Positions 23,966-36,629 of a DNA stretch of 64,000 nt are shown here, in pieces (positions within the stretch are counted from its first letter, which is position 1; each line of letters starts with the position of its first letter). A program made the translations under genes and the position numbers. Source of the stretch: Rhizophagus irregularis. Its lineage: Eukaryota > Glomeromycota > Glomeromycetes > Glomerales > Glomeraceae. The notes under the pieces are model-generated. The model was not told the DNA's origin and made no database searches. It saw only the letters and a program-made list of their open reading frames with translations. The DNA is taken from assembly GCF_026210795.1 (NCBI RefSeq), contig NC_089437.1, positions 2,604,001 to 2,668,000 on the forward strand. The letters run 5' to 3'.

Positions 23966-26235
23966 TTAATCATTATCTTCATCGTCTTCTTTATATTCTT
24001 GAATTTTACCAGATTTAATAGCTTCTTCAACAGGGTTTACAACATCCATTACACCAGTTTTTTTAAGACGTTCAAATAACACAAATAATTTTTCAGCTTC
24101 CCTTTCTTTTTCTTCATCAGTCATATTTGATAAAGAAGGTGGTTCATTTTCACAATATTGTCCTGTTACAGGATTAATCGGTTTATCTGAATGTGAAGTA
24201 TTTGAAGACGAAGGTGGCATCATTATATTTTTACTTAATAGAAATCCTGCTGCATTTCCATAACCCACATGATGAACGAACAAGTTTGCTATAAGGGATT
24301 GAAAATTAGTGGTAAGATTTTACACGTTAAAAAATCACATAAATTTAACACACCTACCATCTTGATTACACAAAATAAATAATAATTCACTAATACTGTC
24401 TTTTAAATGTGGCAACATAACAGAGGTCATAAGTCCAATTAACCTAGCTGAAAAACTATCACCTTTTTCTAAAGGTTTACTTCGATCTCTGTAAAAGGAA
24501 TGAATTTTTTATTAACAAATTATCTTAAATAAATTGTTTTTCTTTAATAAAGTTACTTACATGTTATCGGGTAATAATTCTTCTTTTATTAAAATTTTTG
24601 CATAATCGTCATCATCAGCTAATTTTCTGAGTAAAACAACCAAAGGAGTAATAATTTCATCAAAATCTAGATTATTGTCACTAGCACCTCCGGCCGCTGC
24701 ATTTTCTTTATCAGGATCATTTTTTACGGCTATATAAATCATTGATTTAAACATATCAATTAGATTGAAACAAACTCTATATTGTTCTTTTTTGCTAGAT
24801 GATGGCGGAAACCATAATGATTTATATGGTTCAATTGGAAAATTTAATAACGCATGTATTGCATGTGAATGTGGAGGTGAAAGTGGCAATGGTGTTGATT
24901 TTGGTACTTTTAGAAGTATATTTAATATGGGTAAAAGTAATCTATCAAAAAGAATTTTTTCTTAATAGTAATATTAATTAAAAAATAACTCATTTAGCAA
25001 AAAATATTACTTACTTTTCAAATTTATTACTATTATTAGATCCTTGTACTAAATTATCTCGTTCGATTTTAGGATCGTTTATCATTAAATTAAATAATAG
25101 CTTTAATTGTTCATTTAGCACCATAATTCTAGTTATAGGTAACGAATTTATATCTTCTTTTGAAGAACTATTTGGTAAAGATAATTGTTCAAGATGTTTA
25201 CTAATATACTATAAATTATTCAAGAAATTAGTCAGGATTACAAGAAAAAAAAAGAGATAATTAAAACTTACATTATATAAAATATCAATTATTCCTAGGT
25301 TATCAATTAAGGGTTGTACAGCTGGTTGTGGTTTAATAGTCATAAGAAACAAAATTCTTGATAATAAAAATTGCGTCTTAATTGAAATTCCATTATCCTA
25401 TCCATAAGGAAAAAGTGAGTTATTTCCGTTATATTAACACACCGTAACATACTTAAAACCTTTCTTTACCTTGAGAAATTGACATATACTTGAAATACAC
25501 TTATACTTGTCAAACAAATCACGTGTGCTCTCTTTAAGTAATAACATATTTGCTATACATGTTAATGACTCTTGAGTTACCGGAGTATCAGATTTTGGTT
25601 CAGTTGATTGGAGTTTCGTATGAGTTAATAATATTTTAAATCCCTATATTTGTTTAAAGGTTCATTAGGTAATGATAATATTTTTAAAAATAATGACACT
25701 TAAATTTAACACCAGAAATTATTGCAGAAACACACAAGCTTCTATTAATTTCAAAGCCATTTTAAAGGATCCAACTTAAAAAGGAATAGAAAATTTAAAC
25801 TAGCAACCGAAAAAACACCAGATCTAACAACGTACCTTATCAGTAAATAATTGACCACACCCATTCGCATCGCGTCCCAAGATTTTTAAAGTTTGTAAAG
25901 CTAATAAACGAACTGTTACAAAATATTTTGTTAAAATAAATATATATTATTTCAAATTCAAAATAACCTAAAATGTACCACTATCGTTCCATTTTTGCTG
26001 AACTCCATTTTCATCGAGATCAGTTAACAAAGAAGAAATCAATTCTTCCTTTATCTTTAACGGAATAATCGTCAGCTCTAAATTATAATCATAAAGAATA
26101 TTAAAATTCAACTTCTTACAGAATATCAATTCAATAAACACAATACGTACCAACTTGATTCGCTAAAAGAGAAGTAAATACAGAAGAAACGATTTCAATA
26201 TCAGATTTATTTTCGAGAGAAATGTAAGAACTCAT
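23966..26235 (-). CDS. RIC8: Synembryn / Ric8 guanine nucleotide exchange factor for G-alpha
   Basis: Ric8 binds nucleotide-free heterotrimeric G-alpha subunits, acting as chaperone and exchange factor at the plasma membrane. About ten exons on the minus strand run from MSSYISLENKS at 26235 to KEDDEDND at 23966. The body is helical repeat sequence (for example RLLALQTLKILGRDANGCGQ and QFLLSRILFLMTIKPQPAVQ). The diagnostic C-terminal blocks are clear: SARLIGLMTSVMLPHLKDSI, ELLFILCNQD, then HHVGYGNAAGFLLSKNIM, NPVTGQYCENEPPSLSNMTD and EKEREAEKLFVLFERLKKTG. The last intron (about 24284-24358) splits the YGNAAG exon from the preceding one. The gene is divergent from the F-box gene, with 148 bp between start codons. 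Confidence 0.9.
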
Positions 26236-26383
26236 ATCACTTCCTTTTTTGCCAAACGGAATAAAAGTTGCGTGACGTCTTTCGTGGACTAATTTTTATA
26301 TCAGACAGAGCTGTAGATCATGATCGATTGTGTCACAAATAATTTGAACACTTTTAGGTTACATTGAAGAAAAAATCTGAAAA
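26236..26383. promoter_or_regulatory. Short shared divergent promoter of RIC8 and the F-box/LRR gene
   Basis: Only 148 bp separate the two ATG codons, so both promoters and 5' UTRs must lie in this spacer or extend into the genes. No canonical TATA position can be assigned in this AT-rich background. Confidence 0.5.
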
Positions 26384-27924
26384 ATGACTTCCGCTGCTGA
26401 AAATACGGTTGTTAAAACATATTACTCGGATAGAGCTTTTCCTTTACTTCCTAACGAGGTTACTTTACTTATTTTTTCATACTTAACACAGCAAACACGT
26501 TTAAAATTATGTAGAGTATCCAAAGCTTTTAAAGCCTTAGCATATACACCATTATTATGGAATGAAACAATTATTTATAATACAAATGGCCTTGAACTTG
26601 ATAGTACTTTGAAGCGATTAAAGAATATACAAGCATTAGATGCCAGGGCTACTAAAATTACCGATGAATTCGCTAAGAAATTGTTAGTTAGTTCGGCCAG
26701 ACATGCTCTTAAAAGTAAGAATTTAATTAAAAAATTTCCTTAATTTTTTGATTTGTCGAATTTAATTAATTTCACTTCACCTTCATTTTAGTTTTAGATC
26801 TTTCAGTTACAGGTATAACAAATATATCGTTAATGTCTATTGGGTTTAATTGTACATCTCTTGAGAAACTGTTTTTAGAAGGATGTAAAGAAATATCAAA
26901 TATAACTTCGTTAGCAAACTTATCTTCAACATGTAACTTAACGACATTAGTATTATCACATTGCGAATCAATAGATGATGATACCATTTTTTCATTTCTC
27001 ACTGTAACTAATACTACTATTTTAAAAACACTAATTAAATTAGATATTGATGGATGTTATAAAATAACGGATGATGGAATTAATTTAATTGCTACTAGGT
27101 TAATTAAGTTGAAATATTTAGTTATTGATGGGCAAGAAATAAGTGATTACTCGATTATATCAGTACTATGTAATTGTAAAGAACTAGAATTATTGGCCAT
27201 ATCTTTCAGTGAATCTTTGACTGACATGGTATTAGAAGAATTAATTCTTAATTTACAACCAAGTTTTAAATTTCTTAAATTAAGAAAAGGGACATCATTT
27301 TCTGAAGAAGGGTATTTATTAATTTTACTAAGGTTTTGTGATTTTTATAGCATGCATTATTTAAATCTTTTTTTATTTAAAAAAAAAAATAGATTTCGTA
27401 ATTTTTTTGAAGCATTGAAAAGAAGAGAACATTCATTTTATTCGTTGGATCTTTCAGAATGTACGAATATAACAAATTCAAATTTATTTTATTTTCACCA
27501 ACCACAACTGAGGTGGTTAAACTTGGATTGGTGTTGGGGGATAAAAGATTCATCATTAATGTATTTAATAATGGGTTGTCCAAATATACAAGAAATTATG
27601 ATGACAGGTTGTAATTATATAACATGTGAATCATTATTTTATAAAATAGAACAACTTGATTTATCTTCATTAGTTACATTAAATTTTTGCTCTTGTAAGT
27701 TGATTGAACCTGAACTTATTATAAAGTTGGGCAAATTGTATCCAAAATTATACATTATAGATTATTACGGTGAAGTTTATAAACAAGGTAAAAAGGTTGG
27801 TTTTAAAGACGAAGTATATGTTGAAGATGAAATTTGTGAATTGGAAGTTGGTGGTAGAGAAAAAAGATGGGGCAAATTAAATGTTGGAGATTTTAAAAGA
27901 TTTTACAGATTTTATTCCGTATAA
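26384..27924 (+). CDS. F-box and leucine-rich-repeat protein
   Basis: This is probably a substrate-recognition subunit of an SCF ubiquitin ligase. Two exons (26384-26714, 26792-27924) join in frame to 487 residues. The N-terminal F-box is visible at about residues 18-65 (FPLLPNEVTLLIFSYL, then LKLCRVSKAFKALAYTPLLW). It is followed by cysteine-containing LRRs of the Amn1/FBXL type (LEKLFLEGCKEISNI, LTTLVLSHCESIDD, LIKLDIDGCYKITDDG, LDLSECTNITNS, LRWLNLDWCWGIKDSS, IQEIMMTGCNYIT). The exon join restores an LRR (LDLSVTGITNISLMSIG). The substrate cannot be inferred. Large F-box/LRR families are common in fungi, so orthology is not claimed. Confidence 0.88.
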
Positions 27925-27960
27925 TAAGATAAATTTTACCGACAAATTAGTAAAAAAAAT

Positions 27961-28874
27961 TCATTGATTATATCCATGAATTGATTTTGCTAAACTCTCT
28001 GCATCGGGTTTTGGGGATGTAATATTTACATTTATTTTTTTAATTTTTTCTAAATGATTGCTTGTAGTTTTACCTATACTAGCAATCTTAATATCATTTT
28101 CTTCAAATAATTTATTTTTTAATAGTTCTAATGAAATGTCAACTCCCGATGGACTAAAAAAAACTACCCAATCAATTTTCTTCTCGTAATTTAATAATTT
28201 ATCTAATTCATTAGGAAATAATGAATTTGGTCTGGTCTCATAAATTAATAATTCTTTTAAAATAAATCCTGATTCTACCAATTTATTTGGTAAATAATCT
28301 TTTCTTTTATCTCCTACAAGGAATAATAATTTTAATTGTTGAGAATTTTCTCTTTCTTGCGAAGAACAACTAAAATATTTTATTATGTAATCTGCCAATA
28401 TTTCTGAACTTCCTGATTCATCTCCAAACGGATTAACATTCAATTCTCTTATTGCTTTTGCTGTTGATTTACCAACAACAAAATATGGTAATTTCTTCCA
28501 TTTGTCTAAAACATCTTTTTTCTCATCTATAAAAATAATTAATCTATCTCAATTAATGGAGATTGATTACATTTAAACAGATCAGATGAAATTTCATTAT
28601 ATTTACCAGAAGAAAAGAATGATTGTTCCCATGCTATTTTAAGTCCTTCAACGGCTCTTTGACTAGTAGTTATTACCCCTCTATATTTATTGTCTGCTTC
28701 ATTCTTTAATATATTAGTTAATTCATTTATATTAACCAAAGAGTGTTCGAGAAGCGGTAAATAAAGTATTTTATAATTTCCTAGTTCACGGAATTTTTGT
28801 TCATAAATATCTACGTTTGAATCAGCTTGTATTTGTTTTTCCTTTAAAAGCAATATTGTTTTTGAACGTGACAT
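27961..28874 (-). CDS. HEM4: Uroporphyrinogen-III synthase
   Basis: This enzyme cyclises hydroxymethylbilane with inversion of ring D to give uroporphyrinogen III, the fourth step of heme synthesis, in the cytosol. Two exons (28874-28571, 28526-27961) join in frame to 289 residues, a normal length. Recognisable family blocks are YRGVITTSQRAVEGLKIAWE, PYFVVGKSTAKAIRE, LLFLVGDKRKDYLPNKL, ELLIYETRP, WVVFFSPSGVD and IASIGKTTSNHLEK, ending with the SPKPDAESLAKSI motif. The single intron is only 44 bp (28527-28570); without it the frame hits a stop. The chosen start MSRSKTILLL fits the usual N-terminal strand. An open upstream extension exists but adds no conserved sequence. The stop is 36 bp from that of the convergent F-box gene. 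Confidence 0.88.
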
Positions 28875-29328
28875 TATTCGCAAACAAAAAAGGACGAAAA
28901 GCATGAAAGATTTGTTTCTGGTTGGACATCATTTCCTAATTATATCAAAGATGCTGTAATACTTTTATTCACGTGCCTTTACCGCCTTTACCGCCTTTAC
29001 CATCAAGATTTTTTGATTTGAACGAAGATATAGATAATTGGATACGTTAGATTTAAATTCTAACAAACATGGGCTCGTGTATCTTCGTTTTGAGGAATAA
29101 TTTATGTAGTGCAAAGTAGCAATTATACAATTTGAAGACAGTAGATTTCCGCAATATTTTATCACTTATTTAATAAAATATAGATCTAAATAAAAATATA
29201 TTAAATAACAAAATATTCTCTGATAACATTCTTTATAATTTCTCAAAAAAATATAGATTAAAGTAGCCAAATTTAAGCGAATCGAATATAGTAAACCCTT
29301 AGTATGGGAAGTAAGCCCGTATTATACG
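28875..29328. other. Intergenic spacer between HEM4 and the small C2H2 gene
   Basis: About 450 bp between two minus-strand genes. It holds a threefold CCTTTACCG repeat (near 28976-28999) just upstream of HEM4, and otherwise AT-rich sequence. No gene is supported. Confidence 0.5.
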
Positions 29329-29936
29329 TTATTTTTTACCAGCCGTTTCAACAAATCCTGGGAAACATTCTTCCAATTTTTTACCATGTTTATTATCGGC
29401 GTGTTCTTCCAAACTAAAAAACAACAAAAAAAAATATATTAGTTTATTACAAAATGAAGTGGTTTGTTAATCCTTAAATATATACTTACGCTTTCTTTCT
29501 TACAGTACATAAGAATGTGTTCCGACAAACTTGACATACTATATTCTTGGCAGCCTCATTCTAATCAATTAAATTAATTAAAATAAAAAAAGAAACAAAA
29601 ATAAAAAAATAAATGAATTTATAAAAAATCAAACCACTTTCTTGTATTTATTCAATTATTCTTCATGTTTTCTACATTTTATTCTCCAAAAAATTTTTGA
29701 GACATTTTATTAATAAACTATGAATACTTCAATTATCCTCCTTTGAAGCTTGTAACTTACCGTTTTCAACTGACTTGTTGGTCCTTTTTTCGCATCATTT
29801 TTTGCTCGTTCACGTTTATGTTGTGCCTTTTGTCCCTTTAATAATTAAATAAAAAATAAAAAATGTTACGAAAAAAAGTAACTTTCTCTCGTGAATGAAC
29901 CAATAAAAGTCGTTACAGGTTTCATACGTTGCCCAT
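29329..29936 (-). CDS. Small C2H2 zinc-binding protein with N-terminal 4F5/SERF-like region (At2g23090-type)
   Basis: Four exons (29936-29928, 29835-29761, 29560-29490, 29413-29329) sum to 240 nt in frame, giving 79 residues. The first exon codes only for M-G-N. The N-terminus is strongly basic (GQKAQHKRERAKNDAKKGP), as in small 4F5-family proteins. The C-terminal half holds a single C2H2 finger: C-x2-C in IVCQVCRNTF and H-x4-H in LEEHADNKHGKK. The architecture matches a conserved family of small eukaryotic zinc-finger proteins of unknown function. The gene is absent from simple ORF scans because every exon is short. I infer a nucleic-acid-binding role but have no direct evidence. Confidence 0.8.
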
Positions 29937-31403
29937 TTTTCGCAATCTAGATTTTTCAAAAAAAAAAAAACTGAATATTAGGCTTTTTTTTTTACAAACA
30001 AATAAATTATATTATGTTCACATGATGTTACTTCATTTTCCCCTTTACAAAATGGTTATCGGGTGATCGATTCAAGATGGTCTGCTAGGTATGTTAGGTA
30101 TGGGCGAATGACACAATTTTTAGGGGTCTTTTAATGCAAGTCGGAAAATAAATAATGCATGACCTAATACCAGAAATCCGGATTATAAATGCCAATAGAT
30201 TATCGGGTAAACAGTTATTTTATTATTATAAGAAATATCTTTTTTTTTCTAATATATTGAGAGTTTGTTAAAAAGCCATTTGTCATTTTGTCATTGTAAA
30301 TTCCCCAAATTTTGTACATAAAGAACTTTTTTAATGACCTTATTAAAGAAAGAAATAGTTACGTTTATTTGTGTAGTATAATGAAATTAAAATATGAGTC
30401 ATACGATATGCAAACTTAACTTAATAAATCCAATTGCATAACTGTATACCTGAATCCAAATATTAAAAAGAGTGATTAACTGACGGGTTCTTCGGGTTCT
30501 TACTATTGAAAAAACAAAAACTAACCCCTAAATTATATGATGATCGACATTTTTTTCACGGCTAATTTATGAAAATCGGAAATAAAAAAATAAAATCAAT
30601 TAACTACAAAGGGGAATGGATGGGTTCCCATACATGAATTAAAAAAAACAGTGCGCGCATAGTGCGTGGAATGTATATTTTAGGGCGGATCGAGGTACCA
30701 AACATTGCGACATCGGGCATTTGAAATTGGACTTAACCTAAGTCTGTGCATCAACATCAATTTCGAAGGTCATTCAAAGAAATCCATCGCGTTTCGGATA
30801 AAGTTCATTGTTAATAAATAATAAGCCATAGTCACCGTAGGATCAACAAACTCGGGATCAGTCCCCAAAAGAAAGCACTGTGACTTTTTCACATACCGGG
30901 TACCCATTAAATTTAGCCGACTTAACCTGAAAAAGATAACGCGGGGCTGGGCATTTATACGGGTCCTATTTTTTATAAAACCATTCGTATTTTATTTAAT
31001 AAATTGACGAAATGTTAAAGGTTATTAAAAAAAACGTTTTTTTTTTTAACAATTTATTTGTATCTGTATTGTCATAATTATATAATTATTTCGTTCATTA
31101 TATTATAACTTAAAGGACTTAAAGATAAAAAATAACGACCCATATATAATAAAGAACAACTAACCACGAGGACAATCTAAAATATTTTTCTTATTTAGGC
31201 TATTAATGTCACATTACATCATAAGTCATAACATATTATGTTCATTAAGTTACTATATAAATTCGTCATATAAATAAACTTTAATTGGATTAGGAATATA
31301 AGAAAAGAAAAAATTAACATAGTTATTTTTTTTATATTTTTTTCCTTACAAGAGAGGCGCGAAAAAAAAAAAATTATTTTAAATTTAATTTAAAATTAAC
31401 AAC
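29937..31403. other. Intergenic region between divergent genes
   Basis: About 1.47 kb. The part around 30600-30960 is less AT-rich, but neither strand gives a protein I recognise or a tRNA-like fold. It presumably contains the promoters of the small C2H2 gene and the Q-rich gene. Confidence 0.45.
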
Positions 31404-32489
31404 ATGTCTTCAATGGATTGGCGTTCTCTTGTTTCTACAGATGAAAGACTTACTAGTATTCTCAGAATTGCGGAATTAGCTCATGCTGTTCAACCGTTTA
31501 ACGAAGTATTGAACCGTGCTAGACAAGCAGAAGCAGGCGTCTTTCAAAGAGCAACTTCTCGGGTAATTTTACCGTGTCTTTTAATCTCAAAAATTTTCTT
31601 TGCCTTTTCTAACGTGTTTAGAATGACACATATGTAGGAAAATTATACTGCTTCTATGGAACAACTAGTTAGCTACATGAAAAAGACAATAGAGGACAAA
31701 ACAAAACAACATCTTGAACAACTAGCAGAGAAGGAATATAAAGAATTGTCTGATAACCAAACGAATGATTTGGCAAAAAATTCAAAAACTGAAGAACAAT
31801 CTGATCAATTGACAAAAAAACAATTAGAACTTAAAAATTTATGGAAAAAACGTATTGAAGAGATTATGGAACAACTGCGTCGCCAGCAACAAACGCAATC
31901 ACAACGTCTTTATTTATTATTACAGAATCTACAACTTCAACAATTATTGCAGCAAAAAAAGACTCGTCAAACTCAATCCACAAACATAACTCCGTTCTTG
32001 CAACAAGAAGTTTTGTTACCACAACCTAGTGTATCAGTATTGCAAACAAATTTATCAACTATTCAACAATCTATTAATCCTTTATTCCAACAACAACCTA
32101 CAATTATATTTCAACAGCAACAGACAATTCCTCAATTTTATCAGCCACAAACATATTCTTTTCAACACCAACCGATGACTGTTCAACAATTATTTACTCT
32201 TACACAACCTTCTTTTACAGTACAGCCACTAATCACTCATCAGGCTCTTCCGAACTTATCTACTCCATTAAAATGTGAACAATCACAATCTTTACCACAA
32301 GATACTTCTTATTACCTTGTAAAGGATGCAAACATACATAAGGAAGCTTTCAAAGAAGCTTTGAAATTGCCAATAAATGAACAAAAAAGACATCCTCCAC
32401 CCGGCGAACCTGTAATACCTGTACATGCTTTGAAAGTTGAAGGTTCTGATACCGCTTCTCAAGTCCAACTCCACCATCAGTTCAAATAA
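31404..32489 (+). CDS. Q-rich protein with N-terminal KIX-like domain, candidate Mediator subunit 15
   Basis: Two exons (31404-31562, 31638-32489) join in frame to 336 residues. The N-terminal 75 residues (MDWRSLVSTDERLTSILRIA ... AEAGVFQRATSR-ENYTASM) have the W-R start, the A-x2-E-x-F-like segment and the closing helix expected of the KIX domain of MED15, a Mediator tail subunit that binds activators. A charged coiled coil follows, then a long glutamine-rich region (about residues 135-270) typical of MED15. The last 50 residues (YYLVKDANIHKEAF, HPPPGEPVIPVHALKVEG) are unfamiliar. The protein is short for MED15, and an additional 3' exon is possible, so the Mediator call is tentative. Confidence 0.62.
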
Positions 32490-35350
32490 AATTGTCAATA
32501 AGATAAATCAAAGTTGATGATGTCGCCATTTGAGATCATATGGTATGCCTATAATTATAGATAGAAGTACTAAAAAAGTCAACTATCTATAGACGAATTA
32601 TGGACACAACTATCTCGTGGCGCGACGGCTCTCACATACGTGTTACCAAATATGCATACTGCGTACATCCGGCAACATTTGGAAGCGCTGATCTTTCTAA
32701 TCTTTATTAATATTAATTATGATTTTTTTCATGATAATTATAAACAATTGGTAAATATCTTGCTAACTATATTTTTTTTTTCTTTTTTTTCTTTTAATTT
32801 TCATTAGATTCATTTGTTTGGGTCTTACGATTATAAAATTCAACGCTCACTTCAAAATTCGGATTTTGTCTTTAGGAACGAAACGAGATTTGTGCAACCT
32901 TGTTATGATTCGTGTTCACCTCTATTTTATAAATAATTGGAAAGGTTTTTTAATATTGTAAAAAAAAAAAAATAATGAGTGTGTAGATATATGTTAAAGT
33001 ATAAAATATTTTTATTATTTAAAATGAAATAAATTATTTTTATATTATATTGTTTTTTGAGGGTTTTGGGGCAATCTTTTAAAATTATCTCTTCACCTAA
33101 GCTTAGCCTTACATATTTACCCATAATATAATATATCCTTTTTATTCAATAAATTCGGTTCTAATTCTTCAAATCATAAAAATCTAATTCTTTTATAATG
33201 TAATTATTCCTTTCATTTTCATTAATTTTGGTCACAGTCTTTTTAATTAGAATAGCCTCGTAATTCCATTTATATATGTAAGTCATTTATTGTACATATC
33301 ATTATTAAACAAAAAAGAATTCTTTTTATAAATTATAAATATCCAATAAGTAGTTTCATGAAAATTTGTCTCACCCTTCCGTTTTTGACTTTTTATTAAT
33401 GCACACGTTACCTACATATCTACATATCTTTTGACTAAAAATAAACGAATAAAAATGCGTTGTACATGATCGATTGACCAGATTTTGGTCATTATACCTC
33501 TCGCTCCTTCAACTGAAACATTAAAGATAAACCTTCAATGGTAAGTATATTTAGATACTTTTATTGATCAACTATTTTTTTATTAGTTGAGAATTATGGA
33601 ACAAATCGAAACTAGCGTGAAAAATTCGCTTTATACGAACCAAATAATGCATTACCCACAAAAGATTTTTTCAATACGATTACAATTAGTTGGTAGGCAT
33701 GTATAATCACGAGTGACACCTCTTGGAGGTTTCTCGTCCTGGCCAAAGTCACCAAGAAGGCATGACATTTCTAATAAGAACTATGATGATTTGAAGGTTA
33801 ATACTGACTAAGAGACCCCCATTTTAACGTACCCCTTATAATATACCCGGGTATGGTAATGTAGATATGTAGAGGATAATTTTTAATTCTGGTAAAATTA
33901 GGCTAATTTCTTCGATTTTTTAAATAGGGTAAATTGATTCGTACCCGTGGTACCTTAGTCAGTGCTATGCGGTATATTACCAGACGAATTGTTAAGAGTA
34001 ATAATGATAATGATCATTTGAAAATATGGAATTACTGGATTACGTTTTGCACTAAGCAGGCCACAAACAAGATTCACATTGTGTTTCTTGGAAACCATAT
34101 TTTCATGTAGTTTCATTTTGTATACAATGGTATAATCATGTAAAAGATTTATCCATTTACTCTGAAATTTTATCAGAATATTCTTTAAATATTCTTATAT
34201 TACATACAGTTAGTATATTGATTTTATAACTTTACACACTGGGTGGCTAAGCTTTGAACTCTGCATTAGTGTAAAGTTTCCCCATTATTATTTTATTTTT
34301 AGAAGCATTATAAAGGAAAGTAAACTTTTTCTTTATTATTAGTTGCTGTTTGAAGGGTTGTAATAATAGATACTAGATGAAAACTTGAGATTTATTATCT
34401 TTTTTTACTCAGTTTTTTCTTTTAGGATTTTCTGAGGGTTATGACTTTCCTTTTTGTTTTTTTAGTTTTTGAAAAAGCTGGGAGTACTAAAATGTTGATT
34501 ATTTGGGCTGGAGATTTGGTATTAACTTTTTTGGATTTATATAGATCAATTAAATAAGAAGAGCTAATGAAATTGGTGAATTTTAGTTTTTAATTTTTAC
34601 TAATTCAAGTTGATTAGCAGTGAATTCTTCAAAATTAAATTCATTAGAAAAATTTGAAGTGATACTGATTGAACCTTATGTATTTATATAAAATCATATG
34701 GATTATCACAACTGCTCTTAAATGATGTTTACAAGTTCTTATTTTAGAATGTACCAACTTTTTATATAGTAATTCTTTAGGCAAGTATATTTATTAGTAA
34801 ATAAGACTCAAAATAAAAAGTATTAATATTGGTCATTTATATGCCATTTTACTGACAAATAAAGGAACTCTGTAGTAGAGGAGTTTGGTTATTAATATTA
34901 CTTTAGGTTTTTTAATATTTTTATAATTGAATAATTATAATTATAAGATAATTACAGAATAATATTATCTAATTTTTATTTAATAATTATTCCATAATTT
35001 AATAATTTTTATCAGATGATTTATAAAAAAATAACATAAAATTTCTAAATTTAAAGACTAGTTAAAAAACAAATTTTTTTAAACTTAACAAAATAATTAT
35101 TATTGCATTTTTCAAAATTCTGTTACTCTCTATATCTATACTTCTATACTATATAATAATTATTTTTATGTGTAACCATAACATTTAGACTACCCTGTAT
35201 AAATAAATTTGAATTGCGTAATATCGCTCCCATTGGGCACTTTGTCACGTGACATTACACAAACTTCAAAGGAAATTTTGCTTCCCACAAAAATAGGGAA
35301 TTTTGGTTTTACAAATATTCCAAAAAAGGATATTTCTATACCGATCACAT
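32490..35350. other. Gene-poor AT-rich region
   Basis: About 2.9 kb without a supported gene. A short coding-like stretch follows a TATAG acceptor at about 32593 (reported as a finding). The rest is AT-rich with poly-T runs, no tRNA signature and no element with readable ends. Confidence 0.45.
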
Positions 35351-35594
35351 TAAGGTTGCTTGTCTAAACTTCTTCAAAATCCTATGATTAGTTTTGTCAA
35401 AATTTTACTATAGATTTATTATAGTTTCGGCAGAGTTTCGGCAGTTTCGGCATTTATAATAAGTTTCGGCAGTTTCGTCTTTCTCCAAAGTTTCGCCAGT
35501 TTTTTAATATAACTTTAATATAGTTTCGGCAGAATTTTGCTTTTCGGCAAAACGCCATCTTGCCTAAACCCTTAGGTTTCGGCAAGCAACCTTA
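35351..35594. mobile_element. hAT-like MITE with 8-bp duplication GATCACAT
   Basis: The ends TAAGGTTGCTTG (left) and CAAGCAACCTTA (right) are perfect inverted repeats, flanked by the exact 8-bp repeat GATCACAT (35343-35350 and 35595-35602). An 8-bp duplication with a TARNG start is the hAT pattern. The 244-bp interior carries several copies of GTTTCGGCAG and no coding sequence. Confidence 0.8.
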
Positions 35595-35628
35595 GATCAC
35601 ATAATTCCTGTTAGAATTAATTGTCATA

Positions 35629-35909
35629 TCACTGGTAAAAAAATGGTCTATCCTACACATATCCTACACATATCTTACATATATCGGGTACTCAAAATGT
35701 AGAAAATCATACACAAATAATACACATATCATATACATATCAGGTACTTATATATATAGTATACCTATCAGGTACCTGATATATGTATGATATATATATT
35801 AGTACCCGATATGTGTATGATATGTGTATTATTTGTGTATGATTTTCTACATTTTGAGTACCCAATATGTGTAAGATATGTGTAGAATAAATCATTTTTT
35901 TACCAGTGA
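35629..35909. mobile_element. 281-bp palindromic MITE with TA duplication
   Basis: Both ends read inward as TCACTGGTAAAAAAATG and pair over most of the element through repeated ATATGTGTA/TACACATAT words and GGTACTCAAAATGTAGAAAA. It is flanked by TA. The pattern is that of a Tc1/mariner-derived MITE. It lies only 34 bp from the hAT-like MITE ending at 35594. Confidence 0.75.
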
Positions 35910-36448
35910 TATTTTAATATACTGTATAATATTTATTTTAAAATTTCAAATAGTTTATTTTTTATAATAATTTTTTACATAATTTTTTACTTTTATTTGA
36001 TATCATGCAATATTATATCTAAAAAAATAAATTATATATCAAAATATTCATCTTATTAAGATAAATCTAACAAGTTAAAGATCAATTATTAAATCCAAAA
36101 ATAGAGGTTAAAATCTATATATAATTTTATATATTTAAAACAAATTAAATATAAGATTTATACAAATTTAGATCTGAATTTTTAGTAATTTTTAGAGTTT
36201 TAGTATACTTTGAAATAGAAACATGTAAGTATCATTAAAGAGTGATTGTGATAATCATATAGAATATAGATACATCAAATCCAGTTAGTAATAATTAGGG
36301 ATGCCAATGGTTGATTTAGTTTGGTTTCAGTTTTAAAACTGTGATTTTTAGTTAAAACTAAATCAACCACAAAATGACTAATAAAACTGAATTGCAAAAC
36401 TGATCGCAAAATTACTGCTGCAAAATTAAATGAACTAATATTAGAAAG

Positions 36449-36535
36449 TACAGTCAACTCTCTTTATAGTCACACATTTGGGACAGTTCATATTTGGTGA
36501 TTATAAAAAGATGTGACTATATAAAAAATTTCTTA
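36449..36535. mobile_element. Half-element: CAGTCAAC end resembling the pogo-like TIR
   Basis: After a TA comes CAGTCAACTCTCTTTATAGT and CACAC, close to the ends of the element at 18571-20508. A matching partner may be the GTGACTATA repeats near 47430-47525, but these lack the final GTTGACTGTA, so the far end is lost or mutated. Confidence 0.4.
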
Positions 36536-36629
36536 TATTAGTATATCATAATTCCGGGCAAAAATTAACATAATTTTAGCTAAAATTATACTCAAAACTT
36601 TATTGTATCGTAACTTCGCCAATATTAAT

